A stretch of DNA of 64,000 bases from contig JAFRRT010000022.1 of the NCBI GenBank assembly GCA_017427945.1, forward strand, positions 1 to 64,000, given 5' to 3'. Made by a program: the position numbers and the translations under genes. The notes below the pieces were generated by a model. It did no database searches, was not told where the DNA came from, and saw nothing but the letters and a program-made list of their open reading frames with translations. The stretch is from Muribaculaceae bacterium (GTDB taxonomy: Bacteria; Bacteroidota; Bacteroidia; Bacteroidales; Muribaculaceae). Of the stretch, positions 40,595 to 48,616 are shown piece by piece. Every line of letters starts with the position of its first letter. Positions within the stretch are counted from its first letter, which is position 1.

Positions 40595-41278
40595 ATGAAA
40601 AAGACGATTATCTTATCTGTTATGTGCATCCTGATGGCGGCAAGCGCCTTTGCACAGCCCGGTCGTCCTTACGGACGCGGCTACGAGCCTCGCGTGCAGA
40701 CTGTGGGACGTCATGGTAACGAGTATATCGCATGGCACCGCTATTATTTCGGTGTCAGGGTGGGAATGAATGCCTCCCACGTGAGCAGCGAGAGTCCGTT
40801 ACTCGACGGCAGCGGCATCAAGACCGGCTTGAACATCGGCTTTGCCGCAGGCACGCAGCTCACCTACCGCGCCCCGTTGTTCCTCGAGAGCGGACTGTAT
40901 TACACACAGAAGGGCGGCAAGAGCGGATCGGGCACCGATAAGTTTACCTATGACCTGAACTATATTGAAGTGCCATTGCTCATCAAGTACAAGCACTTTG
41001 TGGGAAACCAGACCACCGTTCAGCCCTATGCCGGCGCTTATCTTGCTCTGGGCACCGACGGCGACATCAAGAACTACGGTTCCAGGACGGCATTCAGCTC
41101 CTTTGACAACGGCTACTTCAACCGCTTTGACGGCGGCCTCAAGGTCGGATGCGGATTAGGTTTCAACATGCTCTATGTGGATGCTTCCTATGACATCGGC
41201 CTGTCCAACATCGGACAAGACAACTTCGACGATACCCATAACGGGTGCTTCACGATAAACATTGGTGTGAATTTTTAG
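40595..41278 (+). CDS. outer-membrane beta-barrel protein (PorT-like)
   Basis: A 227-residue exported barrel with a signal peptide ending ASAFAQ (about 21). A basic Gly/Arg/Tyr-rich segment (PGRPYGRGYEPR) precedes the barrel, which starts YYFGVRVGMNASHV and has strands such as FLESGLYYTQKGG, LNYIEVPLLIKYKHF, VQPYAGAYLALGT and VDASYDIGLSNIG. The chain ends in FTINIGVNF with a terminal Phe. It matches the outer membrane beta-barrel domain common in Bacteroidota. The ligand is unknown. Confidence 0.85.
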   Translation: MKKTIILSVMCILMAASAFAQPGRPYGRGYEPRVQTVGRHGNEYIAWHRYYFGVRVGMNASHVSSESPLLDGSGIKTGLNIGFAAGTQLTYRAPLFLESGLYYTQKGGKSGSGTDKFTYDLNYIEVPLLIKYKHFVGNQTTVQPYAGAYLALGTDGDIKNYGSRTAFSSFDNGYFNRFDGGLKVGCGLGFNMLYVDASYDIGLSNIGQDNFDDTHNGCFTINIGVNF

Positions 41279-41384
41279 GTGATAGATTACCTATAAAGTG
41301 GTTTCCGGGTGGCGCGTGTCGCTCTTTCACACCAGCGACACGCGCTTTTTACCAAAGTTATTAGGTAATTATCGAGATTATGAT

Positions 41385-41392
41385 TACATTTG
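41385..41392 (+). promoter_or_regulatory. -7 box of the tyrosine-rich lipoprotein gene
   Basis: TACATTTG lies 37 nt before the ATG; the -33 box is not clear. Confidence 0.45.
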
Positions 41393-41429
41393 CACATTCA
41401 AGTAATAACAATTCTAAATCATTTGCGCT

Positions 41430-41960
41430 ATGAAAAAGATTTACTACATGATGATGGTGGCTCTGATGTCGATGACCTTGTTCTCGTGCAGCAACTGGGA
41501 CTCGCCTTATTACGTTGACGACATCGACATCGTGGGCAGCTGGGTATCCTACTACGGATGCGACGGCTACGGTGAATACGATATCCTCGGGTATGATGTA
41601 GTGCGCTATGACTTCTACAGAAACTATACCGGACGATACACCTACTACTCGCTCTACGGACTCGATTACGTAGACTTTGATTGGGAGACCAGGGGCGACC
41701 GTCTGTACATCAGATACTATGATGGCGACTTCGAGAGTCTCTACTACGGTTACAACGACTACGGTTACCTCGTGCTCTCGCTCGACAGGTACTTCCACCA
41801 GTACACCGTTTATCGTCCCGGCGGCATGTACTACGAGCAGGCCAAAGAACTCACCAACGACGGTCTCAAGCGCATGGCACCCGAGTCGGCAAGTGTCAAG
41901 GTAAAATCAATTTCCCGAGCTATCAAAGCAAGGGATACCGAGGCCAAAGCCGCAGAGTAA
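41430..41960 (+). CDS. tyrosine-rich lipocalin-like lipoprotein
   Basis: A 176-residue lipoprotein (MTLFSC, Cys about 20). The mature region (about 33-135) is strikingly rich in Tyr (about 30 in the chain) alternating with Asp and Gly: YYGCDGYGEYDILGYD, RYTYYSLYGLDYVDFDW, RYYDGDFESLYYGYNDYGY. IVGSWVSYYG at the start of this region is the lipocalin-like entry strand. The last 40 residues are a charged helical tail (SVKVKSISRAIKARDTEAKAAE, split in register). Possible roles are surface adhesion or ligand binding; none is proven. Confidence 0.65.
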   Translation: MKKIYYMMMVALMSMTLFSCSNWDSPYYVDDIDIVGSWVSYYGCDGYGEYDILGYDVVRYDFYRNYTGRYTYYSLYGLDYVDFDWETRGDRLYIRYYDGDFESLYYGYNDYGYLVLSLDRYFHQYTVYRPGGMYYEQAKELTNDGLKRMAPESASVKVKSISRAIKARDTEAKAAE

Positions 41961-41998
41961 TCGTCCAGCCGCAAGGCAAGACATAACAACCAACAAAA

Positions 41999-42029
41999 GG
42001 GGCTCCCGGATTACCGAGAGCCCCTTTTT
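41999..42029 (+). terminator. terminator of the Tyr-rich lipoprotein gene
   Basis: GGGGCTC/GAGCCCC with an inner CGG-ATTA-CCG, then TTTTT. Confidence 0.85.
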
Positions 42030-42137
42030 ATATTATTCCGTTACAACAGGTTGATGTGTGGAAAACGATAAAAAATGAGAAAAATGTGATTTTATTTGGA
42101 AAATTGAGGAATTATTATGAAATTTGCAGTCACTGTC

Positions 42138-42154
42138 AGCGGCAGGTCCGCTGG
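42138..42154 (+). other. 5'-leader hairpin before first DUF4251 gene
   Basis: CAGCGG-CAGGT-CCGCTG lies 50 nt before the ATG. Its function is unknown. Confidence 0.4.
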
Positions 42155-42203
42155 ATAGAAGGATTATTAATTATTTATTTAAACATTTAAATCGTAGAGC
42201 ATT

Positions 42204-42692
42204 ATGAAAAAGATTCTACTGTTTTCCGTAACTTTAATGATGTTACTGTTGTGCTCTTGCGGCACCAGTAATGGTTTGACCAAGGCTGAGCGTGAGGCCC
42301 AGATGGTGCAACAGGTGCAGTCTGCCGTGGATGCACAGCGCTATACAATCGCTGTGGACTGGATGAAACCCCTGGGCGGCATGCCGCGTCACGTGAGCTC
42401 GACCTACCAGTTGAAGGTTGACGGCAACGAGGTTGACAGCTATCTGCCTTATGTAGGCGAAGCCTATCGCCTGCCCTATGGCGGCGGCAAAGGCCTGAAC
42501 TTCAAGGGCGAAATCCGTAACTACACGGTAAAACGCTCGACCAGCAACCGCTATGTCATCGAGTTTGACGTGAAGAGCGATGAGGAGGCCTACCACTACC
42601 GCATCGACCTGTTCACCAACGGCAAGGCCATCATCGACATCATCGGTCAGGACCGCGACGCCATCTCGTTTGACGGCGAAATGGTATTCTAA
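42204..42692 (+). CDS. DUF4251 lipoprotein, copy 1
   Basis: A 162-residue lipoprotein (LLLCSCGTSNG, Cys about 19). After a charged helical segment (about 26-44), the DUF4251 domain (about 45-162) shows VDSYLPYVGEAYRLPYGGGKGLNF and the IDIIGQDRDAISFDGEM ending, read in pieces. DUF4251 proteins are envelope lipoproteins of unknown function. A second family member lies 227 bases downstream. A 73-base perfect inverted-repeat structure separates the two. Confidence 0.85.
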   Translation: MKKILLFSVTLMMLLLCSCGTSNGLTKAEREAQMVQQVQSAVDAQRYTIAVDWMKPLGGMPRHVSSTYQLKVDGNEVDSYLPYVGEAYRLPYGGGKGLNFKGEIRNYTVKRSTSNRYVIEFDVKSDEEAYHYRIDLFTNGKAIIDIIGQDRDAISFDGEMVF

Positions 42693-42715
42693 TTGCGAGA
42701 AAAACGTCCGAGTTA

Positions 42716-42788
42716 TTAAGGGGATTTCAATCGGTTTGCTTGTGTCGCATTTTTATGACATTTTGCAAAATAATTGAAATCCCCTTAA
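42716..42788. repeat. 16-bp perfect inverted repeat forming a long hairpin
   Basis: TTAAGGGGATTTCAAT (42716-42731) and ATTGAAATCCCCTTAA (42773-42788) are exact inverse copies, 41 bases apart. Inside lie a TTTGC/GCAAA pair and a TGTC/GACA pair. No T run follows either strand. Confidence 0.7.
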
Positions 42789-42918
42789 ACCATTTGCCTG
42801 AAAACGAGTCTATTTAATAGAGGGGTTACTGTATCGAAAGGCAGGGCCGCCCACCTCCAAACAAGAGTTTTAAGATGGATGGTGCTTGACTATTAACAAC
42901 ATTAAAACGCAGGACAAT

Positions 42919-43413
42919 ATGAAAAAAATTACGTTTTTATTGACGACAGTGATGATCGTGTTGCTCACGGCATGTGGTACGAGCAACAAAGTGGTTGACC
43001 AGCAACAGGCCGACGCCATCAAGGCATTGCTCGAGTCTCGCGAGTATGTGGTGATGGTGGGCTCGATGCGCCCGATATCTGCCCCGACGATGAGCGTGAG
43101 CCAGGGACAGAAGATGTTCTTGCGCGACGGTATGGTGACGTGCAACCTGCCCTATGTGGGCTCGGGACAGAACGTGGGCTACGGTGCCAGCGGCTACAAG
43201 GCGCTGAACTTCACGGGCCGGGTTCTGGATTATAAGGTGGAGTATCCTAAGAGCGACCGGGCACGCGTGACCTTCAAGGTAGATAACGGCGACGACAGCT
43301 ACCACTTCCATGTGGAGGTATTCATGAACGGCAAGACGACCATCGATGTCGACCCGCGTGGCCGCGACGCCATTTCTTACAGTGGTATGATCCACGGGCT
43401 GGAGATGCTGTAA
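42919..43413 (+). CDS. DUF4251 lipoprotein, copy 2
   Basis: A 164-residue lipoprotein (MIVLLTACGTSN, Cys about 19) and paralog of copy 1. The domain shows VTCNLPYVGSGQNVGYGASGYKALNF and MNGKTTIDVDPRGRDAISYSG in the matching places. ATG 42919 gives a proper signal peptide; upstream in-frame codons do not. The leader carries its own GC-rich segment (GGCAGGGCCGCC). Function is unknown. Confidence 0.85.
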   Translation: MKKITFLLTTVMIVLLTACGTSNKVVDQQQADAIKALLESREYVVMVGSMRPISAPTMSVSQGQKMFLRDGMVTCNLPYVGSGQNVGYGASGYKALNFTGRVLDYKVEYPKSDRARVTFKVDNGDDSYHFHVEVFMNGKTTIDVDPRGRDAISYSGMIHGLEML

Positions 43414-43447
43414 AGCCACAGCCTATCGAAATACATAAAGCCAAATT

Positions 43448-43487
43448 GAGGAGGGTGTGCTGCGATGTCAGCGCATCCTCTTGCATT
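43448..43487. terminator. hairpin between convergent DUF4251 and AlkZ-related genes
   Basis: GAGGA...TGTGCTG pairs with CAGCGCA-TCCTC (three-base bulge, one G-U). The T run is weak. Confidence 0.45.
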
Positions 43488-43503
43488 TTAGAGTTTCTAC
43501 GGG

Positions 43504-44172
43504 TTATTTGAGGAGTTTAAGGAGTTGCCGCTCCCTGGCGCGCGGCAAGATGCGGGCGAGGTGTTCCATCATGCGGTCATGGGACTCCTGTGGCGTGCGG
43601 TCGCATTGACACAGTTCCTTGCCCAGCAGTTGTTCGGGCGTGGTCAGCAGTGCCCATCCCCAGCCGTACTCACGGTTGTGCTTGTCGCGGGGATAGACGA
43701 AGTCCTGGGTGACGATGCGGCATGACATCTGCAGGCGGGTGACGTAACCATCGAAGCGGCTGCGCATCTTGGTTCCCGTAAAGCCGCAGGCGGCACGCAG
43801 TTCGCGCGTGATGAGGCTACCCTGCTCTCGCAAGGTCATCACGATGGCTTCCTCGATGGACCCAGCAGACGGCGCTGCATGTGTCGCGCAACGCCAGTTC
43901 ATGAAGTCGGGCCACCACTCACGGCTGATAAAGCCCGCTTTCTTGTCAAAGAACTTGCCGTAAACGCAGTCGCCCTCGGTGACAATGGGCCCTTTCCACT
44001 TCCACAAAGGCCAGTCCCATCCGCCATCGTCAAGCCACACATAACGGCAATCGGGGTCCACCATCTCGTCGGCCGAAAAGCCGCGGATGCCGCTGTCGAG
44101 CAAGGGCAGAAAGCCCACCTGCTGGATAAGGTCGACCAATGCGGTAGCATTATTAACTCTTGGGAAAGCCAT
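43504..44172 (-). CDS. AlkZ-related protein
   Basis: A 222-residue soluble protein resembling the short proteins called AlkZ-related. They share the winged-helix part of the AlkZ/YcaQ DNA-crosslink glycosylases but are about half as long. DDGGWDWPLWKWKGP and the EEAIVMTLREQGSLITRELRAACG helix-turn-helix region are visible. The QxQ/QxD catalytic motifs of true AlkZ glycosylases are not evident, so enzyme activity is doubtful. It is separated by 14 bases from the upstream O-methyltransferase gene and is probably co-transcribed. Confidence 0.65.
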   Translation of the reverse strand: MAFPRVNNATALVDLIQQVGFLPLLDSGIRGFSADEMVDPDCRYVWLDDGGWDWPLWKWKGPIVTEGDCVYGKFFDKKAGFISREWWPDFMNWRCATHAAPSAGSIEEAIVMTLREQGSLITRELRAACGFTGTKMRSRFDGYVTRLQMSCRIVTQDFVYPRDKHNREYGWGWALLTTPEQLLGKELCQCDRTPQESHDRMMEHLARILPRARERQLLKLLK

Positions 44173-44186
44173 GTTATCAAGCAGAT

Positions 44187-44834
44187 TTACTGCTGGGAGG
44201 GCAACTTGTGAATGAGGGTAAGACCGTCACGCAGCGGAATGATGACGCGCTCGACGCGCGGGTCGGCAGCGACACGGTCGTTGAAGGCGATGATGCCCTG
44301 CGTTTGGGCCTCGCGTTGGGCTTTGGGGTCGACGACCTTGCCTGCCCACAGGGTGTTGTCGGCAATGATGAAACCGCCATCGTTAAGGCAGTCCATCACC
44401 AGGTCGTAATACTCGACATACTGGCGCTTGTTTGCATCGATGAACACGAGGTCAAAGCGTGTGCCCAGACGCGGCACGATGTCGCAAGCATCGCCGATGT
44501 GAAGCGTGACACGGTGGCCGTAAGGAGACAGGGCGAGGTGCTCACGGATGAAGTCCTCCTGCTCATCATTGATTTCGATGGTATCGACGCGGCAATCGTC
44601 ATCGGGCAGGCCCTCGGCAAGGCACAGCGCCGAATAGCCGCTGAAGGTACCCAACTCCAACACGTGGCGGGGACGAATCATGCGGGTGAGCATCTTGATA
44701 AGGCGCCCCTGAAGATGTCCGGAACACATGTGCCAGTAGTAGTTCTGCACATGGGTGTCGTGGTCGATGCGTGCCAGCGGCTCGGGCTCAGCATCGATAT
44801 GCCCCAAAATATATTCCTCTAACTCCTCATTCAT
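44187..44834 (-). CDS. class I SAM-dependent O-methyltransferase
   Basis: A 215-residue cytosolic methyltransferase of the caffeoyl-CoA/catechol O-methyltransferase-like group (Methyltransf_3). The SAM loop is VLELGTFSGYSALCLAEGL (about 60-78); the metal and substrate residues fall in DLVFIDANKRQYVEYYDLV and FIIADNTLWAGKVVD. I start at ATG 44834; a TTG four codons upstream adds only MFDK. The substrate is unknown. Confidence 0.9.
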   Translation of the reverse strand: MNEELEEYILGHIDAEPEPLARIDHDTHVQNYYWHMCSGHLQGRLIKMLTRMIRPRHVLELGTFSGYSALCLAEGLPDDDCRVDTIEINDEQEDFIREHLALSPYGHRVTLHIGDACDIVPRLGTRFDLVFIDANKRQYVEYYDLVMDCLNDGGFIIADNTLWAGKVVDPKAQREAQTQGIIAFNDRVAADPRVERVIIPLRDGLTLIHKLPSQQ

Positions 44835-44969
44835 CTTATCAAACAACTACATTTTTGTCGAACAATAGGAACAACTAAAAACAATGACTAAAAGGGAAAC
44901 AACAAGTATAATAAATACAAATAATTGAATATTAACTATTTAAGTTATAATCATTGTCTTTCTTTTCTT

Positions 44970-45398
44970 CTAATCTATAGCGGGGAGGAAGGAGTGGAGG
45001 GCAAGGCGGTAGCTGTCGAGGCCGAAGCCGGCGACGATACCCTTGCAGACGGGAGACAAGAGAGACTTGTGGCGGAACGGTTCGCGGGCGTAGATGTTGC
45101 TGATGTGCACCTCGATGACGGGGACCGTGATGGCGGCAACTGCATCGGCAATGGCTACTGACGTGTGGGTGTAGCCGCCGGCATTGAGGATGATGCCACT
45201 GTCCTGCTCAAATCCCACAGCCTGCAGGCGGTCCACAATCTCTCCCTCGATGTTGCTCTGATAGACGTCGATATCATGCTGCGGGAACTGCTCAGCAAGT
45301 TCCTGCAGGTACTGGTCGAGCGAACGGTTGCCATAAACCTCGGGTTCGCGTTTTCCCACGAGATTCAGGTTGGGGCCGTTGATGATGTGGATTTTCAT
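44970..45398 (-). CDS. aroQ: 3-dehydroquinate dehydratase, type II
   Basis: A 142-residue cytosolic dodecameric enzyme of the shikimate pathway that dehydrates 3-dehydroquinate. Motifs in order: INGPNLNLVGKREPEVYG with the catalytic Tyr (about 22), YQSNIEGEIVDRLQ, LNAGGYTHTSVAIADA, and EVHISNIYAREPFRHKSLLS with the catalytic His. Length is normal. Its start overlaps the stop of the MaoC-type gene by four bases. Confidence 0.96.
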   Translation of the reverse strand: MKIHIINGPNLNLVGKREPEVYGNRSLDQYLQELAEQFPQHDIDVYQSNIEGEIVDRLQAVGFEQDSGIILNAGGYTHTSVAIADAVAAITVPVIEVHISNIYAREPFRHKSLLSPVCKGIVAGFGLDSYRLALHSFLPAID

Positions 45399-45856
45399 TT
45401 CTTGAAGTAGTAAAGGAAGGAGGCGATGCCTTGCAAAGCAGGCTTGCGCTGTCCTTCAATTTCCATCTTGAAATCAATTTCGGCTTTGCAGATTCCGCGC
45501 AAGTCGGCGATGTTTTGCAACTTTGTCACAAGGCGCACACGGCTACCGGTGATGACGGGCTGCCCAAAGCGCATTTTGTCCATGCCGTAGTTAACCTGCA
45601 TCTCAAGGTTATTGACCTCAATAATCTGGTTCCACAGGTGGGGAATCAGAGACATGGTGAGGTAACCGTGGGCAATGGTGCTGTGATAGGCACTTTCGGC
45701 CTTGGCGCGCTCCACGTCCACATGAATCCACTGGTGATCGAGCGTGGCATCGGCAAACATGTTGATACGGTCCTGATCGACGGTGAGCCATTCGCTGACA
45801 CCGAGTTCCTCGCCCAGATGCGAGGCAAATTCTTCGTATGAATTGATAGTAAGCAT
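45395..45856 (-). CDS. MaoC-type (R)-hydratase
   Basis: A 153-residue hotdog-fold enoyl-CoA hydratase of the MaoC group. The hydratase motif is seen in FADATLDHQWIHVDVERAKAESAYHSTIAHGYLTMSLIP (about 31-69), with Asp36 and His41 as the likely catalytic pair. Such proteins hydrate crotonyl- or other enoyl-CoA substrates. It lies between lolC/E and aroQ on the minus strand, overlapping aroQ. Confidence 0.9.
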   Translation of the reverse strand: MLTINSYEEFASHLGEELGVSEWLTVDQDRINMFADATLDHQWIHVDVERAKAESAYHSTIAHGYLTMSLIPHLWNQIIEVNNLEMQVNYGMDKMRFGQPVITGSRVRLVTKLQNIADLRGICKAEIDFKMEIEGQRKPALQGIASFLYYFKK

Positions 45857-45867
45857 ATTTCTATTTA

Positions 45868-45899
45868 ATAGTTTAAAGTTTAGGGTTTAGAGTTTAGTG
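45868..45899. repeat. AGTTTAG heptad tract 2
   Basis: Four heptads (AGTTTAA, AGTTTAG, GGTTTAG, AGTTTAG) span the intergenic gap and run into the last codons (Thr-Lys-Leu-stop) of the LolC/E-like gene, so that the stop codon lies in the tract. Confidence 0.6.
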
Positions 45900-47122
45900 G
45901 TTGATTTCAAGCGGCGGCGCATAATCAGAGCGGTGACCATGCTGGTCAAGAGCCCCACAGCGGCAACGAGAGCAAGGGTGATGATGACATCCATCCACTG
46001 CACCTCTACGGGATAGGCGCTGATAATCATATTAGCAGGGTCGCCACTCAAGCGCAGCCATCCGAAGCGCTGCTGGCAGAGGCACAGCAACAGGCCGATG
46101 ATGACACCCGTCACGGCACCAGCCAGAGTGATGAGCCAGCCCTGCAGCACGAAAATGCGAGAAATCTGGCGGTCATGGGCTCCCAGGGCGCGCAGGGTGG
46201 CTATGCTGTCGTCCTTCTCGATGATGAGCAGTGACAAGGTGCTGATGACGTTAAACGTGGCAATCACCAAAATAAACGCCAACAGCAGGAACGCCATCCA
46301 CTTCTCGATGTTGACAAGGCGGTAGGCCTCGCTTTGCTGCATTAGCCGGTTCTTCACCTGGTAGCCGCTGCCCAGCATCTTGGCGATGGTATTCATCACC
46401 TGCTGCTCGTTGGCTCCAGGAGCAAGGTTCACCTCGACCTGAGTCGCCTGCGTATCATAGTCGAACAGCTGGCGTGCCATGTCGAGGGGCACATAAATGA
46501 GGTCGGCATCATAGCTGTTTTGCTGCAGCTGGAAGATGCCCGACACGAACAGGGAATCCTGCCTGAAGGCTCCCATGGGATTGGCGATGTTGACACGGCC
46601 TTGACGCTGCGGTGCATACAAGCGCACCATTCCCAGGAACTCGGGGCGCACGCACAGCCTCACCGCAGGCCCTGCACCCGCCACGGCATATCTCGACACC
46701 TGGTCACGCAATTTCCACTGCCCATCGACTATCACCGAATCCATATCGTTGATGGTGTTGTAATCGTCGGGCACGCCTTTGAGGCGCACGGGCATCTGGT
46801 ACTGGGCATACATCGCCAACGCCTGGTCCTCGACAACAGGCAAGGCACGCTCCACGCCAGGCAAGGCAGTTACCAGGTCGATGACACTGTCGGCATCGTT
46901 GATGGTCTTGCCCATAGTCGCCGTAATGGCCACCTGCGGGTCAAGCATGGCCAGTTTGCCCATGATGAGTCCCCTAAAGCCGTTGAACACGCTCAGCACA
47001 CAGATGAGCGCGGCGGTAGCCACCACGACACCGCACACAGCGACTATCGAGATGATGTTGACAGCCTGATGGCCTTTCTTGGACACCAGGTAGCGCCACG
47101 CTATCTTCAGGGGGAGAGACAT
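45887..47122 (-). CDS. LolC/LolE/FtsX-type ABC transporter permease
   Basis: A 411-residue inner-membrane permease with one N-terminal TM helix (about 22-45), a large periplasmic MacB-like domain (about 50-265) and three C-terminal TM helices (about 280-400, FtsX domain). SLPLKIAWRYLVSKKGHQAVNIIS at the start is typical. It probably partners with a LolD-like ATPase encoded elsewhere to release lipoproteins from the inner membrane. It begins two bases after rbfA. Confidence 0.9.
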   Translation of the reverse strand: MSLPLKIAWRYLVSKKGHQAVNIISIVAVCGVVVATAALICVLSVFNGFRGLIMGKLAMLDPQVAITATMGKTINDADSVIDLVTALPGVERALPVVEDQALAMYAQYQMPVRLKGVPDDYNTINDMDSVIVDGQWKLRDQVSRYAVAGAGPAVRLCVRPEFLGMVRLYAPQRQGRVNIANPMGAFRQDSLFVSGIFQLQQNSYDADLIYVPLDMARQLFDYDTQATQVEVNLAPGANEQQVMNTIAKMLGSGYQVKNRLMQQSEAYRLVNIEKWMAFLLLAFILVIATFNVISTLSLLIIEKDDSIATLRALGAHDRQISRIFVLQGWLITLAGAVTGVIIGLLLCLCQQRFGWLRLSGDPANMIISAYPVEVQWMDVIITLALVAAVGLLTSMVTALIMRRRLKSTTKL

Positions 47123-47124
47123 GC

Positions 47125-47514
47125 TTAATTCTCGGAGGACTCGGAGTTCTCGGAGCTCTCGGGTTTATCTTTAGGTTTGTCCTTGGAGAGGAGTTCGTCA
47201 ATATGGTCGATGTAGTCGAGCGAGTCGTCGATGTGGAATTTCAATTCCGGGCATCGACGCAACTGATAGCGCACCTGTTGGGCCAGCTGATGGCGAATTC
47301 CACGCTCATTGGCGTTGATATTGTCCATGATGGTCTGGGCGTTCTCGCTGGGGAAAATACTCAGGCGCACGTTAGCCACACTCAGGTCTGAAGAAACGCG
47401 CACGCTGCTCACGCTCACGAGCGTGCCGCGTGTCTTGGCGGTCTCGCGACGGAATATCTCGCTCAGCTCCTTCTGCACCAGACGGCTGATTTTTTGTTGT
47501 CTTGTTGAGTCCAT
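47125..47514 (-). CDS. rbfA: ribosome-binding factor A
   Basis: A 129-residue cytosolic KH-fold protein that aids 30S maturation. The family blocks RQQKISRLVQKELSEIFRRE, VSVSSVRVSSDLSVANVRLSIF (split), RHQLAQQVRYQLRRCPELKFHIDDSLDY are present. The last 20 residues (KDKPKDKPESSENSESSEN) are a hydrophilic repeat tail beyond the fold. First gene of rbfA-lolC/E-maoC-aroQ. Confidence 0.94.
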   Translation of the reverse strand: MDSTRQQKISRLVQKELSEIFRRETAKTRGTLVSVSSVRVSSDLSVANVRLSIFPSENAQTIMDNINANERGIRHQLAQQVRYQLRRCPELKFHIDDSLDYIDHIDELLSKDKPKDKPESSENSESSEN

Positions 47515-47543
47515 TCTATTGATTGATTATGCCAAATAATTGG

Positions 47544-47551
47544 CAAAGGTA
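47544..47551 (-). promoter_or_regulatory. -7 box of rbfA operon
   Basis: TACCTTTG on the minus strand lies 29 nt before the rbfA start. Just upstream lie two mini-hairpins (47557-47584). Confidence 0.5.
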
Positions 47552-47556
47552 CTAAA

Positions 47557-47584
47557 AAGTCTTTAGACTTCAGGTCTTTGACCT
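47557..47584. repeat. two adjacent mini-hairpins
   Basis: AAGTC-TTTA-GACTT (47557-47570) and AGGTC-TTT-GACCT (47572-47584) have related loops but different stems. They sit in the -33 region of the rbfA promoter and resemble the short hairpins in the transposase element arms. Confidence 0.5.
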
Positions 47585-47666
47585 CTGTTTTCAAACAAGC
47601 GGCCAGTTAGCGACCAGGCGACTCGATGGGACGCCATGGCCTCTGCCCCACCCGCCACTCAGGTCA

Positions 47667-48470
47667 TCAATTGCCTAATATGATATCAATGATGCTGTTG
47701 ATATCACTGAGATTCACTTCACCGTCACCGTTCACATCGCCCTTGATGGCATTGCCGCCCGACTTGACGGCAGTGGCACCGACCTCACAGGTCTCGGGAT
47801 TAAACGTGAAGGTAACGTCATAGGTGCCGACTTCGTTGATGGGCAAAACGTAATTATCGGCAGGCCAGCTGGAGAGCCAATCATGGAAACGTACGATTTT
47901 GAACTCAATCGCACTGACTTGAATATAACAGTTAGGCTTAGTCAGCATGTATGTGCCGTCTTCCTGCTTGATCATGTCATTGTTGGTGTCGCTGGCATCC
48001 CATTGGGTACCGAAGACCGATTTAGGCATACCTGCCACCGTATAGCAGTCATAGGGCGGTGCCATTGTGGATTCAATGATAAACTTATAATCAACCGGGT
48101 CGAAGATGAGGGTGTACTCATCACCCGAGCCAACGAACATGTAGGCACCGTTATCCCCCTTCGACTTTTGGGTTTGGACCCAGTTATCGGCAAAGACCTG
48201 CTGGTCGCCATCGATTGGGCCGATACGGTATTCGTTGTTAAAAGTGACCCAGTCGCCTGGTGCCGCCAAATTGTCGGCCAGAAAAAAATAGATGGTGCCC
48301 ATAACGGTGCCTTTGACGCTGTAAGTGCCGTCATCGTTCCGGGTCATCTCAAGTCCGTTGCTGGGCTCCCAGCCGTTACCGAACGGAGCTTGACCTACCA
48401 GATAGTAGTTTGCCTGTGAAGAAAGGGCAAGTGTCACAATCATAGATAGAAGAGTAAGGATTCTTTTCAT
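47667..48470 (-). CDS. exported protein with SusE/F-like domain and dockerin-like C-terminus
   Basis: A 267-residue exported protein (signal peptide about 1-20). The N-terminal region YYLVGQAPFGNGWEPSNGLEM resembles starch-binding SusE/SusF domains. A second beta domain covers about 100-235. The last 25 residues (KGDVNGDGEVNLSDINSII, then DIILGN) form a single EF-hand-like dockerin repeat, a tail common in exported Prevotella and Muribaculaceae proteins. The tail may serve in surface attachment; this is unproven. Confidence 0.7.
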   Translation of the reverse strand: MKRILTLLSMIVTLALSSQANYYLVGQAPFGNGWEPSNGLEMTRNDDGTYSVKGTVMGTIYFFLADNLAAPGDWVTFNNEYRIGPIDGDQQVFADNWVQTQKSKGDNGAYMFVGSGDEYTLIFDPVDYKFIIESTMAPPYDCYTVAGMPKSVFGTQWDASDTNNDMIKQEDGTYMLTKPNCYIQVSAIEFKIVRFHDWLSSWPADNYVLPINEVGTYDVTFTFNPETCEVGATAVKSGGNAIKGDVNGDGEVNLSDINSIIDIILGN

Positions 48471-48507
48471 ATCTGATTATAGTTAAAGGTTGATGAATTT
48501 CCTGCTG

Positions 48508-48538
48508 CAAAAATATAAAGAATCATCGTCCTTTGCAA
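48508..48538 (-). promoter_or_regulatory. promoter of the dockerin-tailed gene
   Basis: TTG (48536-48538), 20 nt and TATTTTTG (48508-48515) on the minus strand form a good pair, with a leader of about 30 nt. Confidence 0.65.
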
Positions 48539-48551
48539 GATGTCATGGATA

Positions 48552-48592
48552 AATAATCAACCCTGTGGACTGTTGCCACAGGGTTGATTATT
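48552..48592. terminator. 17-bp perfect hairpin after the large M16 gene
   Basis: AATAATCAACCCTGTGG pairs perfectly with CCACAGGGTTGATTATT around a seven-base loop, 24 bases after the M16 stop. The A/T-rich stem ends suit termination on the minus strand. Confidence 0.8.
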
Positions 48593-48616
48593 AGAATTAT
48601 GAATAGGTTGGTATTC

